Shown: positions 27,196 through 35,754 of the stretch, in pieces
Numbering within the stretch: the first letter of the stretch is position 1
How the letters are laid out: each line of letters opens with the position of its first letter
Assembly (NCBI GenBank): GCA_963783785.1
Contig: CAWAOQ010000012.1
Location: 100,862 to 164,861 of the forward strand
Direction of reading: 5' to 3'
DNA length: 64,000 nucleotides
Origin: CADEEN01 sp963783785
GTDB taxonomy: Bacteria; Pseudomonadota; Gammaproteobacteria; Burkholderiales; Burkholderiaceae_C
The notes under the pieces: model-generated
The model's input: the letters and a program-made list of their open reading frames with translations, nothing else
The model's database searches: none
Told to the model about the DNA's origin: nothing
Made by a program: the position numbers and the translations under genes

Positions 27196-27816
27196 TCAGA
27201 TCAGGTTCAGCGCGGCGAACACCTGCGACTTGTTGCGTTGCTGCGCGGCGTACTTCAGGCGCTGCGAGTGGACGACGGTCTTCAGATCGAACAGCGCCGT
27301 CTCGAACAGGGCGTTGATTATAACGAAGTCGAAGTCGCGGGCATGGGGCACCTCCTGGCGTGCATTGGCCATGCGCTGCTCGATGACGTCGGGCCGGTCT
27401 TCGCCACGGCGCTGCAGGCGCTGGCGCAACTCGTCCCAGCTCGGCGGCAGGATGAAGATCAGCACGGCATGCTCGAACAGGCGCTTGATCTGCAGCGCGC
27501 CCTGCCAGTCGATTTCGAGCACCACGTCCTCGCCCTGCTCGAGCCGCTGCTGGATCGCCTTGCGCGAGGTGCCGTACAGATGGCCGTGCACGTGCGCCCA
27601 CTCGAAGAACTCGTCGCGCGCGACCATGGCGCGAAACTCCGCCTCGTCGACGAACCAGTACTCCCGGCCGTGCTGCTCCTGGCCGCGCGGTGCGCGGGTC
27701 GTGTGCGACACCGACAGCGCCAGGTGCGAATCGAGTTCGAGCAGCGCGTTGACCAGGCTCGATTTGCCGGCCCCGCTGGGGGCGGCGACGACGAACAGGT
27801 TGCCGGGGGTTTCCAT
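27196..27816 (-). CDS. gmk: Guanylate kinase
   Basis: A 206-residue enzyme that phosphorylates GMP to GDP. The P-loop APSGAGKSSLV lies at residues 12-22; the GMP-binding block SVSHTTRAPRGQEQHGREYWFV and the HGHLYGTSR segment follow, and VLEIDWQGALQIK completes the active site. Length is normal. It lies 15 bases after yicC, in the same order as in many proteobacteria. Confidence 0.95.
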   Translation of the reverse strand: METPGNLFVVAAPSGAGKSSLVNALLELDSHLALSVSHTTRAPRGQEQHGREYWFVDEAEFRAMVARDEFFEWAHVHGHLYGTSRKAIQQRLEQGEDVVLEIDWQGALQIKRLFEHAVLIFILPPSWDELRQRLQRRGEDRPDVIEQRMANARQEVPHARDFDFVIINALFETALFDLKTVVHSQRLKYAAQQRNKSQVFAALNLI

Positions 27817-27831
27817 GTTGGGCCGGTGGGG

Positions 27832-28755
27832 TTACTCGATGTTCTGCACCTGCTCGCGCATCTGCTCGATGGCGACCTTCATCTCCACCGACACGCCGGT
27901 CAGCTCCAGCGCGGCCGACTTCGAACCCAGCGTGTTGGCTTCGCGGTGCAACTCCTGGATCAGGAAGTCCAGCCGCTTGCCGATTTCGCCGCCCTGGTTC
28001 AACAGGCGTTCGATCTCGTCGAGGTGGGCCGTCAGGCGTGCCAACTCCTCGGCCACGTCGATGCGGATCGCAAACGCCGCGGCCTCGTTCAGTGCGCGCT
28101 CCTGCAATGCCTGCGCGCCAACCGACTGCGCGGCGCCGCTGGCCAGCAGGGCTTCGTTCCAGCGTTCGAGGAAGCGTTGCTGCTGGCGCTGCACCACGGC
28201 GGGCACCAGTGGCCTGGCTTGCCCGGCCAGCGCTCTGAGATGGGCGATGCGCTCGTGCAGCACGGCCGCCAGGCGCGCCCCTTCGCGGCCGCGCGCCTCG
28301 CGCAATGCGGCGACCGCAATGCGCGCGGCACGCAGTGCGCAATCGTCGAGCCGCTCGGTTGCCGCGCCGCCGCGGCACCACTGCAGCGCCTCGTGCACCG
28401 ACAGCGGCGCCGCCTTCGGCAACCAACTGTGCACGGTGGCCTCGATGCGCGACAGGCGGTTCAGCTGGTCGGCGCCCGGCGCGATCGGGCCGGTCTCGGT
28501 GTCGCGCGCGCTGGCGATGCGCAACTCGATCTTGCCGCGCTTGATGCTGCCGGCCACCAGCTCGCGCAGGGCCGGCTCGAGACCCCGCATTTCGTCGGGC
28601 AGACGCAGCGACAGGTCGAGGAATCGACCATTCACCGAACGCAATTCAGCGCTCACCAACGGCACGGCGCCGTGTGCTCCGGCAGGGCCGCCATCGCCTT
28701 GCGGAGCCGCGCCAGCGCTGGCGCTCGCGTATCCGGTCATGCTGTAAACTGACAT
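27832..28755 (-). CDS. yicC: YicC/YloC-family endoribonuclease
   Basis: A 307-residue protein beginning MSVYSMTGYASA, the family hallmark, with SAELRSVNGRFLDLSLRLP and a C-terminal DUF1732 region including GKRLDFLIQELHREANTLGSKS. YicC proteins are RNases or RNase adaptors that affect small-RNA turnover. An Ala/Gly/Pro-rich stretch at residues 11-31 is an insertion compared with E. coli YicC. The gene starts 32 bases from the divergent kinase gene and heads the yicC-gmk-rpoZ-spoT group. Confidence 0.9.
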   Translation of the reverse strand: MSVYSMTGYASASAGAAPQGDGGPAGAHGAVPLVSAELRSVNGRFLDLSLRLPDEMRGLEPALRELVAGSIKRGKIELRIASARDTETGPIAPGADQLNRLSRIEATVHSWLPKAAPLSVHEALQWCRGGAATERLDDCALRAARIAVAALREARGREGARLAAVLHERIAHLRALAGQARPLVPAVVQRQQQRFLERWNEALLASGAAQSVGAQALQERALNEAAAFAIRIDVAEELARLTAHLDEIERLLNQGGEIGKRLDFLIQELHREANTLGSKSAALELTGVSVEMKVAIEQMREQVQNIE

Positions 28756-28787
28756 TGACCCTTCCAGCCCACGAGCAAATTTCGATT

Positions 28788-29756
28788 ATGTCAAAGCCCA
28801 AACCCGCCCCGCTGCCGGCAGGCACCGTGGTCGGGGGCTACCAGATCGTCAAGAAACTGGCAGCCGGCGGGTTCGGGGTGGTCTACCTTGCCGAGGCCGA
28901 GCAGCGCCACCTGGTGGCGCTGAAGGAATACCTGCCGGCCTCGCTGGCCGAGCGCTCGCCCGGCGAACTCACGCCGCGCGTCAAGCCCGACAAGCTGCCG
29001 TTGTACCGGCTGGGGCTGAAGAGCTTCTTCGAAGAGGGCCGCTCGCTGGCCCAGATCAGCCACCCGAGCGTGGTCTCGGTGCTGAACTTCTTTCGCGAGA
29101 ACGAAACCGTCTACATGGTGATGAATTACCTGCAGGGCGACACCCTGCAGGATTTCATCGTCACCGCGCGCGACCTCAAGCGCGACAAGGTGTTCCGCGA
29201 GAGCACCATCCGCAGCCTGTTCGACGAGATCCTGCGCGGGCTGCGCATCGTGCACCAGCACAAGATGCTGCACCTGGACATCAAGCCGGCCAACATCTTC
29301 ATCACCAACGACAACAAGGCGGTGCTGCTCGACTTCGGCGCGGCGCGCGAGGTGCTGAGCAAGGAAGGCAACTTCATCCGGCCGATGTACACGCCCGGCT
29401 TCGCGGCGCCCGAGATGTACCGCCGCGACGGCTCGCTCGGTCCCTGGACCGACATCTATGCGATCGGCGCCTGCATCTACGCCTGCATGCAGGGCTACCC
29501 GCCCAACGACGCGCCGCAGCGCATCGAGAAGGACCGCCTCGCGCTCAGCCTTTCGCGCCTGCGCAACGTCTACTCCGACAACCTGATCGAAGTCACCGAG
29601 TGGTGCATGTCGCTCGACCCGCTGTCGCGTCCGCAGAGCGTGTTTGCGCTGCAGAAGGAACTGGCGCGCGAGACCGAGCGCCGCTACACCAAGCTGAGTT
29701 TCAGCGAGCGGCTGAAGCTGCAGCTCGAGAACCTCAAGACCGGCGCGAAAGCGTGA
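28788..29756 (+). CDS. Bacterial serine/threonine protein kinase
   Basis: A 322-residue soluble Hanks-type kinase. The glycine loop is LAAGGFGVVY (residues 24-33), the ATP lysine is Lys46 in VALKEY, the catalytic loop is HLDIKPANI (Asp164, Lys166, Asn169), and DFG is at 182-184, followed by APEMY. No transmembrane or PASTA segment is present; about 40 residues follow the kinase core. A PP2C phosphatase gene follows on the same strand, so the two probably set the phosphorylation level of shared targets. Targets are unknown. This kinase/phosphatase pair between yicC and rph recurs in Burkholderiales as far as I recall. Confidence 0.9.
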   Translation: MSKPKPAPLPAGTVVGGYQIVKKLAAGGFGVVYLAEAEQRHLVALKEYLPASLAERSPGELTPRVKPDKLPLYRLGLKSFFEEGRSLAQISHPSVVSVLNFFRENETVYMVMNYLQGDTLQDFIVTARDLKRDKVFRESTIRSLFDEILRGLRIVHQHKMLHLDIKPANIFITNDNKAVLLDFGAAREVLSKEGNFIRPMYTPGFAAPEMYRRDGSLGPWTDIYAIGACIYACMQGYPPNDAPQRIEKDRLALSLSRLRNVYSDNLIEVTEWCMSLDPLSRPQSVFALQKELARETERRYTKLSFSERLKLQLENLKTGAKA

Positions 29757-29779
29757 GCCCGCGCCTCGCTTCGCGCCTG

Positions 29780-29856
29780 CCCCGAGGGACCGTCAGGGTC
29801 CCGCTGGCGGCCTCCGGGGCGCAACCCGCCCTTGGGGCGGCCCGGCGAGCGGGTTG
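29780..29856. repeat. Nested hairpin element between kinase and phosphatase genes
   Basis: Two stem structures occupy this 126-base gap. The first pairs GGGACC (29786-29791) with GGTCCC (29797-29802), enclosed by CCCCGAGG (29780-29787) and CCTCCGGGG (29811-29819). The second pairs CAACCCGC (29822-29829) with GCGGGTTG (29849-29856) and encloses a smaller GC stem. It resembles dispersed REP-like elements, and could tune expression between the paired genes. Confidence 0.5.
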
Positions 29857-29882
29857 AGACCAACTTCGGTCACCAGTCACTC

Positions 29883-30797
29883 ATGCGATTCAGCGTCTAC
29901 CAGATCAGCCGCAAGGGCGGCCGCGAGAAGAACGAAGACCGCATGGGCTATTGCTACACGCGGGATGCGGGGTTGTTCGCGCTGGCCGACGGCATGGGCG
30001 GGCACCCGGAGGGCGAGGTGGCCTCGCAACTGGCCCTGCAAACGATGGCGGCGCTGTTCCAGCGCGACGCCAAGCCGACATTGGCCGACCCGTTGCGCTT
30101 CCTGCACGACGCCATCATGGCGGCTCACCACCAGCTGCTGCGCTACGCCACCGAGAAGGCGCTGATGGACACGCCGCGCACGACGGTCGTGGCCTGCGTG
30201 ATGCAGGGCAACGCGGCCTTCTGGGCCCATTGCGGCGACTCGCGGCTGTACCTGGTGCGCGGCGACAAGCTGATCGCCCGCACCCGCGATCACTCCTACA
30301 CCGAGCTGCAGGAGACACTCTCGCACGTGGTGCCGATGGGCGAGAAGTTCAACCGCAACGTGTTGTTCACCTGCCTGGGCAGCCCCGGCAAGCCGGTGGT
30401 CGACACCGCCGGGCCATTGCTTCTGCAAGCCCGCGACCGCCTGCTGCTGTGCTCCGACGGCCTTTGGGGCAGCGTCACCGATGCCGTGATTGCGGAGCAG
30501 CTGGCGCGGCGCCCGATCTCCGACGCGGCGCCCGAGCTGGTCGAGCAGGCCCTGCGCAATGCAGGTGCGAAGAGCGACAACGTGACGGTGATCTCGGTGG
30601 AATGGGAGTCGGCCGAGAACAGCGACAGTGGCGGCGGCATTTCCACGCAGGACCTGGGCGACGAGGTGTTCGCGTCCACGATCCAGGCCGGTGTCGTCGG
30701 CGACTTGCCCCCCGACGAGCTCGATGAAGCGGAAATCGAACGTTCGATCAAAGAGATCAACGACGCCATCCGCCGTTCCAACGAAAAGAGATCCTGA
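29883..30797 (+). CDS. PP2C-family serine/threonine phosphatase
   Basis: A 304-residue metal-dependent phosphatase (Stp/PrpC type). Metal ligands are in NEDRMG near residue 18 and ADGMGGH (Asp36-Gly37); further motifs are WAHCGDSRLYLVR, LCSDGLWGSV and KSDNVTVISVEW. An acidic tail of about 50 residues (with DLPPDELDEAEIERS) follows the catalytic domain and may be a docking or regulatory segment. ATG 29883 is preferred over an earlier in-frame start at 29832 because the protein fold begins there. It follows the kinase gene and overlaps rph by the ATGA arrangement. Confidence 0.9.
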   Translation: MRFSVYQISRKGGREKNEDRMGYCYTRDAGLFALADGMGGHPEGEVASQLALQTMAALFQRDAKPTLADPLRFLHDAIMAAHHQLLRYATEKALMDTPRTTVVACVMQGNAAFWAHCGDSRLYLVRGDKLIARTRDHSYTELQETLSHVVPMGEKFNRNVLFTCLGSPGKPVVDTAGPLLLQARDRLLLCSDGLWGSVTDAVIAEQLARRPISDAAPELVEQALRNAGAKSDNVTVISVEWESAENSDSGGGISTQDLGDEVFASTIQAGVVGDLPPDELDEAEIERSIKEINDAIRRSNEKRS

Positions 30798-31525
30798 TGA
30801 CCGATCCGATACGCAGCGGTGCTCGCGCTGCGGGTGCGCTGCGCGCGTTGCGCATCGAGCGCCACTACACCAAACATGCCGAAGGCTCGGTGCTGATCGC
30901 CTTCGGCCAGACGCAGGTGCTGTGCACTGCGTCGGTCGAGGAGCGCGTGCCGCCGCACAAGCGGGGCAGCGGCGAGGGCTGGGTCACCGCCGAATACGGC
31001 ATGCTGCCGCGCGCGACCCACACCCGCAGCGACCGCGAGGCGGCCCGCGGCAAGCAGAGCGGCCGCACCCAGGAGATTCAGCGCCTGATCGGCCGCTCGC
31101 TGCGCGCGGTGTTCGATCTGGCGGCGTTGGGCGAACGCACGATCACCCTCGATTGCGATGTGCTGCAGGCCGACGGCGGCACCCGCACCGCGGCGATCAC
31201 CGGTGCGTTCGTCGCCGCGCACGACGCCGTCGGCTGGCTGTTGGCGCAGGAGCGCATCGTCGCCAGCCCGATCCGCGACCACGTCGCCGCGGTCTCGGTG
31301 GGTCTGTTGCAAGGCACGCCGTTGCTCGACCTCGACTACAGCGAAGACTCGGTCTGCGACACCGACATGAACGTGGTCATGACCGGCGCGGGCGCCTATG
31401 TCGAGGTGCAGGGCACCGCCGAGGGCGCTGCGTTCACGCGCGCGCAGATGGACGAGCTGCTGATGCTGGCCGAGCGCGGCATCGCCGAGCTGGTGGCGGC
31501 GCAAAGGTCGGCACTGGCGTCATGA
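30797..31525 (+). CDS. rph: Ribonuclease PH
   Basis: A 242-residue phosphorolytic 3'-5' exoribonuclease that trims tRNA 3' ends. Recognisable blocks are SVLIAFGQTQVLCTASVEE, GWVTAEYGMLPRATHTRSDREA, GRTQEIQRLIGRSLRAV and DCDVLQADGGTRTAAITGA. The C-terminus is full length, unlike the truncated Rph of E. coli K-12. Its start overlaps the PP2C stop, and its stop overlaps the rdgB start, so three genes are tightly coupled. Confidence 0.95.
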   Translation: MTDPIRSGARAAGALRALRIERHYTKHAEGSVLIAFGQTQVLCTASVEERVPPHKRGSGEGWVTAEYGMLPRATHTRSDREAARGKQSGRTQEIQRLIGRSLRAVFDLAALGERTITLDCDVLQADGGTRTAAITGAFVAAHDAVGWLLAQERIVASPIRDHVAAVSVGLLQGTPLLDLDYSEDSVCDTDMNVVMTGAGAYVEVQGTAEGAAFTRAQMDELLMLAERGIAELVAAQRSALAS

Positions 31526-32152
31526 GATTGGTGCTGGCGTCCAACAACGCCAAGAAGCTCGCCGAACTGCAGGCGCTCTTCGCCGGATTGCCGATCGATC
31601 TCGTCAGCCAGGGCACGCTGGGCGTCGCCGAGGCCGAGGAACCGCACCACACCTTCGTCGAGAACGCGCTGGCCAAGGCGCGGCATGCGGCACAGGCCAG
31701 CGGTCTGCCAGCGATCGCCGACGACTCGGGCTTGTGCGTGGCCGCGCTCGGCGGCGCACCGGGTGTGCAGTCGGCGCACTTCGCCGGCGCGGTGGCGCAG
31801 CAGCGCGGACCGCGAGGCCCAGCGCCGTGAGCAGGATGCCGCCAACAACGCGTTGCTGCTTGCGCGCATGGCCGGCGTCGGCGACCGTCGGGCACGCTTC
31901 GTCAGCACGCTGGTCGCGCTGCGCCACGCCGAGGACCCCGAACCGCTGATTGCCTTCGGGCGTTGGGAGGCCACGCTGCTGGCGGCCCCGCGCGGCGAGG
32001 GTGGTTTCGGCTACGACCCGCTGGTCTGGATCGACGCGCTGGCTGCCAGCGTCGCCGAACTCAGCGCCGCGCAGAAGAACGCCGCCAGCCATCGTGCGCT
32101 GGCGGCAGCGCAGATGCGCGCGCTGATGCGTGATGCATGGTCGCTGGCCTGA
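31522..32152 (+). CDS. rdgB: XTP/dITP pyrophosphatase (RdgB/HAM1), frameshifted
   Basis: House-cleaning nucleotide pyrophosphatase of about 209 residues that removes dITP and XTP. The N-terminal motif is LASNNAKKLAEL; ADDSGLCVAALGGAPGVQSA holds catalytic acidic residues; GEGGFGYDPLVW and SHRALA are near the C-terminus. After FAGAVAQQ the frame is lost near 31804; removing one base gives ADREAQRREQDAANNALLL and the rest of the enzyme. The start overlaps the rph stop. A conserved enzyme broken by one base in an otherwise intact core operon makes a sequence error likely. Confidence 0.85.
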
Positions 32153-32153
32153 C

Positions 32154-33356
32154 GTGAGCGAGCAGCCGATCCGACTCCATCGCCAGGCCGGTGCAACGGC
32201 CTCTGGCGTGGCGCTCGCCGCGCTGCCGCCGCTGGCGCTCTACGTGCACCTGCCGTGGTGCCTGAAGAAGTGCCCGTACTGCGACTTCAACTCCCACGAA
32301 TCGGTGCGCGACGCCTTGCCCGAAGCCCGCTACCTCGACGCGCTGGTGGCCGACCTCGAGGCGGCGCTGCCGCAGGTGTGGGGCCGGCGCGTGGTGAGCG
32401 TGTTCATCGGCGGCGGCACGCCGAGCCTGTTCTCGCCGGCCGGCATCGACCGGCTGCTGGCCGACGTCCGGGCGCGCCTGCCGCTCGAGCCCGGTTGCGA
32501 GATCACCCTCGAGGCCAACCCGGGCACCTTCGAGCGTGAGCGCTTCCGCGCCTACCGCGCGGCGGGCGTCACGCGCTTGTCGATCGGTGTGCAGAGCTTC
32601 GACGACACGATGCTCGAGCGCATCGGCCGTGTTCACGATGCGCGCCAGGCGCGCGACGCGGTGGCCGAGGCGCGCGACGCGTTCGAGACCTTCAATCTCG
32701 ACCTGATGTACGCCTTGCCTGGCCAGAGCCTGGCGCAGCTGGGCGCCGACCTGGACACGGCCCTGGCGTTCGCGCCGCCGCACCTGTCCGTCTACCACCT
32801 GACGATCGAGCCCAACACGGCATTTGCGAATGCCCCGCCGCCAGCGCTGCCCGACGACGACAGCGCCAGCGAGATGCTCGACCTGATCGTCGAGCGCACG
32901 CGGGCCGCAGGACTGGCACGCTATGAAGTCTCGGCGTTCGCGCAAGCCGGCCACCGCTGCGCGCACAACCTCAACTACTGGCAGTTCGGCGACTACCTGG
33001 GCATCGGTGCGGGCGCGCACGGCAAGCTGAGCTTTCCCGACCGCATCGTGCGCCAGGTGCGCTGGCGCGAGCCGGCGATGTACATGGCGCAAGCGCTGGC
33101 CGGTCGCGCCGTGTCCAATGAGCAAAGCGTGACCGCGCAGCAGCTGCCGTTCGAGTACATGCTCAATGCGCTGCGCCTGGCCGACGGCTTCGAGCTGGCG
33201 CGGTTCGCCGAGCGCACCGGGCAGTCGATCGCGACGATCGACGAAACGTTGCGGCAGGCGCAGCAGCGCGGCCTGATCGAGCGAGACGCGCTGCGCGTGC
33301 GGCCGACCATGCGTGGATTCGACTTTCTGAGCGATCTGCAGGCCTTGTTCCTGTAG
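32154..33356 (+). CDS. hemW: Radical SAM heme chaperone HemW
   Basis: A 400-residue radical SAM protein. From GTG 32154, the iron-sulfur motif is CLKKCPYCDF (Cys36, Cys40, Cys43), followed by VFIGGGTPSLFS, ITLEANPGTFE, RLSIGVQSFDD and NLDLMYALPGQ. It lacks the Cys-x-Cys extension of true coproporphyrinogen oxidase HemN, matching HemW, which inserts haem into target proteins. The GTG lies one base after rdgB; in-frame ATGs at 32130 and 32133 would overlap rdgB. A haemoglobin gene follows. Confidence 0.9.
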   Translation: MSEQPIRLHRQAGATASGVALAALPPLALYVHLPWCLKKCPYCDFNSHESVRDALPEARYLDALVADLEAALPQVWGRRVVSVFIGGGTPSLFSPAGIDRLLADVRARLPLEPGCEITLEANPGTFERERFRAYRAAGVTRLSIGVQSFDDTMLERIGRVHDARQARDAVAEARDAFETFNLDLMYALPGQSLAQLGADLDTALAFAPPHLSVYHLTIEPNTAFANAPPPALPDDDSASEMLDLIVERTRAAGLARYEVSAFAQAGHRCAHNLNYWQFGDYLGIGAGAHGKLSFPDRIVRQVRWREPAMYMAQALAGRAVSNEQSVTAQQLPFEYMLNALRLADGFELARFAERTGQSIATIDETLRQAQQRGLIERDALRVRPTMRGFDFLSDLQALFL

Positions 33357-33435
33357 GAGCCACCTTGAATGCACCGCCGATCACTGCCTTGCCGCAAGCG
33401 CCCGCCGTCGCCGCGCCTGCCGTGCGGATGACGCC

Positions 33436-33838
33436 GTGAGCGAAGCTGCCGCCGCGCCGGTGAGCGCGTTTTCGTTGCTCGGTGGTGAGCCCGCGGTGCG
33501 GGCGCTGGTCGACCGCTTCTACGACCTGATGGATCTCGAACCCGCCTATGCCGGCATCCGACGCCTGCATCCCGGCCTCGCTCGACGGCTCGCGCGACAA
33601 GCTGCACTGGTTCCTGTGCGGCTGGCTCGGCGGCCCCGACCTGTACGTGCAACGTTTCGGCCACCCGCGGCTGCGCGCACGCCATCTGCCCTACGAGATC
33701 GGCATCGCCGAGCGCGACCAATGGCTGGCCTGCATGACGCAGGCGATGCAGGAGTGCGGCATCGAGGCATCACTCGCCGAGCGACTCGCTGCGGCGTTCT
33801 TCAATACCGCCGACTGGATGCGCAACAAAGGCGGCTGA
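33436..33838 (+). CDS. Group II truncated haemoglobin (GlbO-like), frameshifted
   Basis: A globin of about 133 residues. The start is a GTG at 33436. Globin signatures are FSLLGGEPAVRALVDRFYDLMD, then KLHWFLCGWLGGPDLYVQRF, and the proximal-His block HPRLRARHLPYEIG. The frame breaks in CATCCCGGCC near 33571-33575; removing one base joins RRLHP to ASLDGSRDKLHW. Such haemoglobins bind O2 or NO and are common in bacteria exposed to reactive nitrogen, which fits the denitrification genes later in the window. It lies 79 bases after hemW; the gap holds only a doubtful 24-codon frame. Confidence 0.8.
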
Positions 33839-33878
33839 ATCCCTCGGTCCCGTTGGCCGGCGCGACAGCCGGCCTGCA

Positions 33879-34529
33879 CTACGCCGTAGGCCGCTGGCTG
33901 CCCCGCAGCAACACCAGCAGCGCGCCGTGCCCGCCGTCGGCAGCACTGGCGTGGGTGAACGCAATGACCGTGTTCTTCTGCACCAGCCAGCGCTTGACCT
34001 TTTCCTTCAGCACCGGCTCGCGGCCGGGCGAGCCGTTGCCTTTGCCGTGCACGATGCGCACGCAGCGCAGCCCGTCGCGCTCGGCCTGGCGCACGAAGGT
34101 CGCCAGCGCGTCGCGCGCGGCGTCGCGGCGCAGGCCGTGCAGATCGAGCTGGCGCTGGATCGCCCACTGGCCGCGGCGCAGTCGGGCCGGCACATCCGGG
34201 CCGACGCCGTCGCGGCGAAAACTCAGGCCGGCATCGGTTTCCAGCAGCGTGCTGACGTCGAGCTCATCGGACAGTGTCGACGCGAGTGCACGGGCCTCGT
34301 CGAGCTGACGCTGGCGCGGCAGCGGTTCGACACCGGGGCGGGCAAGGTGGGCGCGCTCGTCGCCGGCGAGCGGCGTGACCGGACCCACGCTGAGGCGGAA
34401 TCGGTCGCGTTCCACGCGCTCGCGGGCGGTCGCCGCCGCCTCGGCCGCCCGCCGCGCGGCGGCCTCGCGCTGCGCGCGGGCCATGCGGTCCTTCAGCGCG
34501 ATCAGTCGCTCGAGGTCACGCGGCTTCAT
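33879..34529 (-). CDS. Smr-domain protein
   Basis: A 216-residue protein starting at ATG 34529. The first 100 residues are Arg/Ala/Glu-rich and probably helical. The C-terminal Smr domain has the motifs LDLHGLRRDAARDALATF and VRIVHGKGNGSPGREPVLK, ending in ALLVLLRG. Smr domains are structure-specific DNA or RNA nucleases. It lies 10 bases after radC and is likely in the same transcript. The role of this stand-alone form is not settled. Confidence 0.85.
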   Translation of the reverse strand: MKPRDLERLIALKDRMARAQREAAARRAAEAAATARERVERDRFRLSVGPVTPLAGDERAHLARPGVEPLPRQRQLDEARALASTLSDELDVSTLLETDAGLSFRRDGVGPDVPARLRRGQWAIQRQLDLHGLRRDAARDALATFVRQAERDGLRCVRIVHGKGNGSPGREPVLKEKVKRWLVQKNTVIAFTHASAADGGHGALLVLLRGSQRPTA

Positions 34530-34539
34530 GGTCCCGGCC

Positions 34540-35217
34540 TCACAGCAGGCCACGCTCCGCAAACGACAGCACCGCGCCGTTGCCGACGATCAGGTGATCG
34601 AGCACGCGCACGTCGACCAGTTGCAGCGCCGCGCGCACGGTCTGCGTCAGCAACTCGTCGGCGCGCGACGGTTCGGCCGCCCCGCTGGGGTGGTTGTGCG
34701 CCAGCACCACCGCAGCGGCATTGAGCGCCAGCGCGCGCTTGACGATCTCGCGCGGGTGCACGCTGGTATGGGCGAGCGTGCCGCGAAACATCACCTCCAG
34801 CTGCAGCAGTCGATGGCGGGTGTCGACGAACAGCACCGCAAAGGCTTCGTGGGCCAGCGGTCGCAGGTGCAGCGCAAGGTAGTCCTTTACCGTCTGCGGT
34901 GAATCGAACAAAGGCTGGTCTGCCAGTTGCTGCGCCAGGACGCGACGTGCGATCTCCAGCACCGCGGTGACCTCCGCGCGCTTGGCCGGCCCCAGGCCCT
35001 TGATGCCCTTGAGCGCGGCGGCGTCGGCGTGCAGCAGCCCGGCCAGGCCGTTGAAGCGGTCGAGCAGCGACTGCGCCAGCTGCAGCACGCCGTGCCCCGG
35101 CAGGCCGGTACGCAGCAGCAGCGCCAGCAACTCGGCATCGGCCAGTGCCGCGGCGCCGCGGGCGAGCAATTTCTCGCGCGGTCGGGCATCGGCGGGCAGG
35201 TGCTGCAGCGAGTTCAT
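34540..35217 (-). CDS. radC: RadC/JAB-domain protein
   Basis: A 225-residue protein with an N-terminal helix-hairpin-helix region (GLAGLLHADAAALKGIKGLG) and a JAB1/MPN metalloprotease-like domain with the zinc motif HNHPSGAAEPSRAD. It is the chromosomal RadC family, whose cellular job is still unclear despite the historical DNA-repair name. It is divergent from the FKBP gene and followed by the Smr gene. Confidence 0.92.
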   Translation of the reverse strand: MNSLQHLPADARPREKLLARGAAALADAELLALLLRTGLPGHGVLQLAQSLLDRFNGLAGLLHADAAALKGIKGLGPAKRAEVTAVLEIARRVLAQQLADQPLFDSPQTVKDYLALHLRPLAHEAFAVLFVDTRHRLLQLEVMFRGTLAHTSVHPREIVKRALALNAAAVVLAHNHPSGAAEPSRADELLTQTVRAALQLVDVRVLDHLIVGNGAVLSFAERGLL

Positions 35218-35301
35218 GCTTGGCGCGAAGGCCCGAGGATCGTCGGCGTGGGGGCGGCCCGTAAAATCAAGGCCAGTCTATCGCCCAGCGTATTCCCCCC
35301 A

Positions 35302-35754
35302 TTGACCACCGTGATCGCGATCCAGCCGGGTTCGTTCCTGACCCTGCACTACCGTCTGGCCGGACCCGATGGCACTGCCGTGGTCGATACCTTCGGCGGC
35401 CAGCCGGCGACGCTGTCGCTGGGCACCGGTGAACTCGCCCCAGCCATGGAGGCACGCCTGATCGGGCTGCCCGAGGGTGCGCAACAGAGTTTCGAGTTGG
35501 GCGCGGACGAGGCCTTCGGCGCCCGCAACCCCGAGCTGCTGCAGCGCGTGAAGCTGTCGCTGCTGCAGGAGCTCGGTGATCCCGACGCGAGCTACGCGGT
35601 CGGCGACGTGGTGCAGTTCCCGACGCCAGACGGGCAGGGCGCCTACGCCGGCGTCGTGCGCGAGGTCGGCGGCGACTGGCTGCTGTTCGACTTCAACCAC
35701 CCGCTCGCCGGCCAGCCGGTGCGCTTCGAGGTGCATGTGATCGGGGTGCTCTAG
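35302..35754 (+). CDS. fkpB: FKBP-type peptidyl-prolyl isomerase (SlpA/FkpB-like)
   Basis: About 150 residues beginning with TTG 35302 (or GTG 35311), giving VIAIQPGSFLTLHYRLAGPDG as the first strands. Further FKBP/SlyD-type blocks are LGTGELAPAMEARLIGL and GDVVQFPTPDGQGAYAG, the insert-in-flap domain, followed by DFNHPLAGQPVRFEVHVIGV. It assists protein folding by proline isomerisation. It ends directly against ispH (stop then ATG), the conserved fkpB-ispH pair of proteobacteria. Confidence 0.85.
   Translation: MTTVIAIQPGSFLTLHYRLAGPDGTAVVDTFGGQPATLSLGTGELAPAMEARLIGLPEGAQQSFELGADEAFGARNPELLQRVKLSLLQELGDPDASYAVGDVVQFPTPDGQGAYAGVVREVGGDWLLFDFNHPLAGQPVRFEVHVIGVL

Noticed and set aside
33365..33439. 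24-codon frame (TTG start) ahead of the truncated haemoglobin
   Set aside because: Pro/Ala-rich and without a ribosome-binding site; too weak to call a leader peptide.
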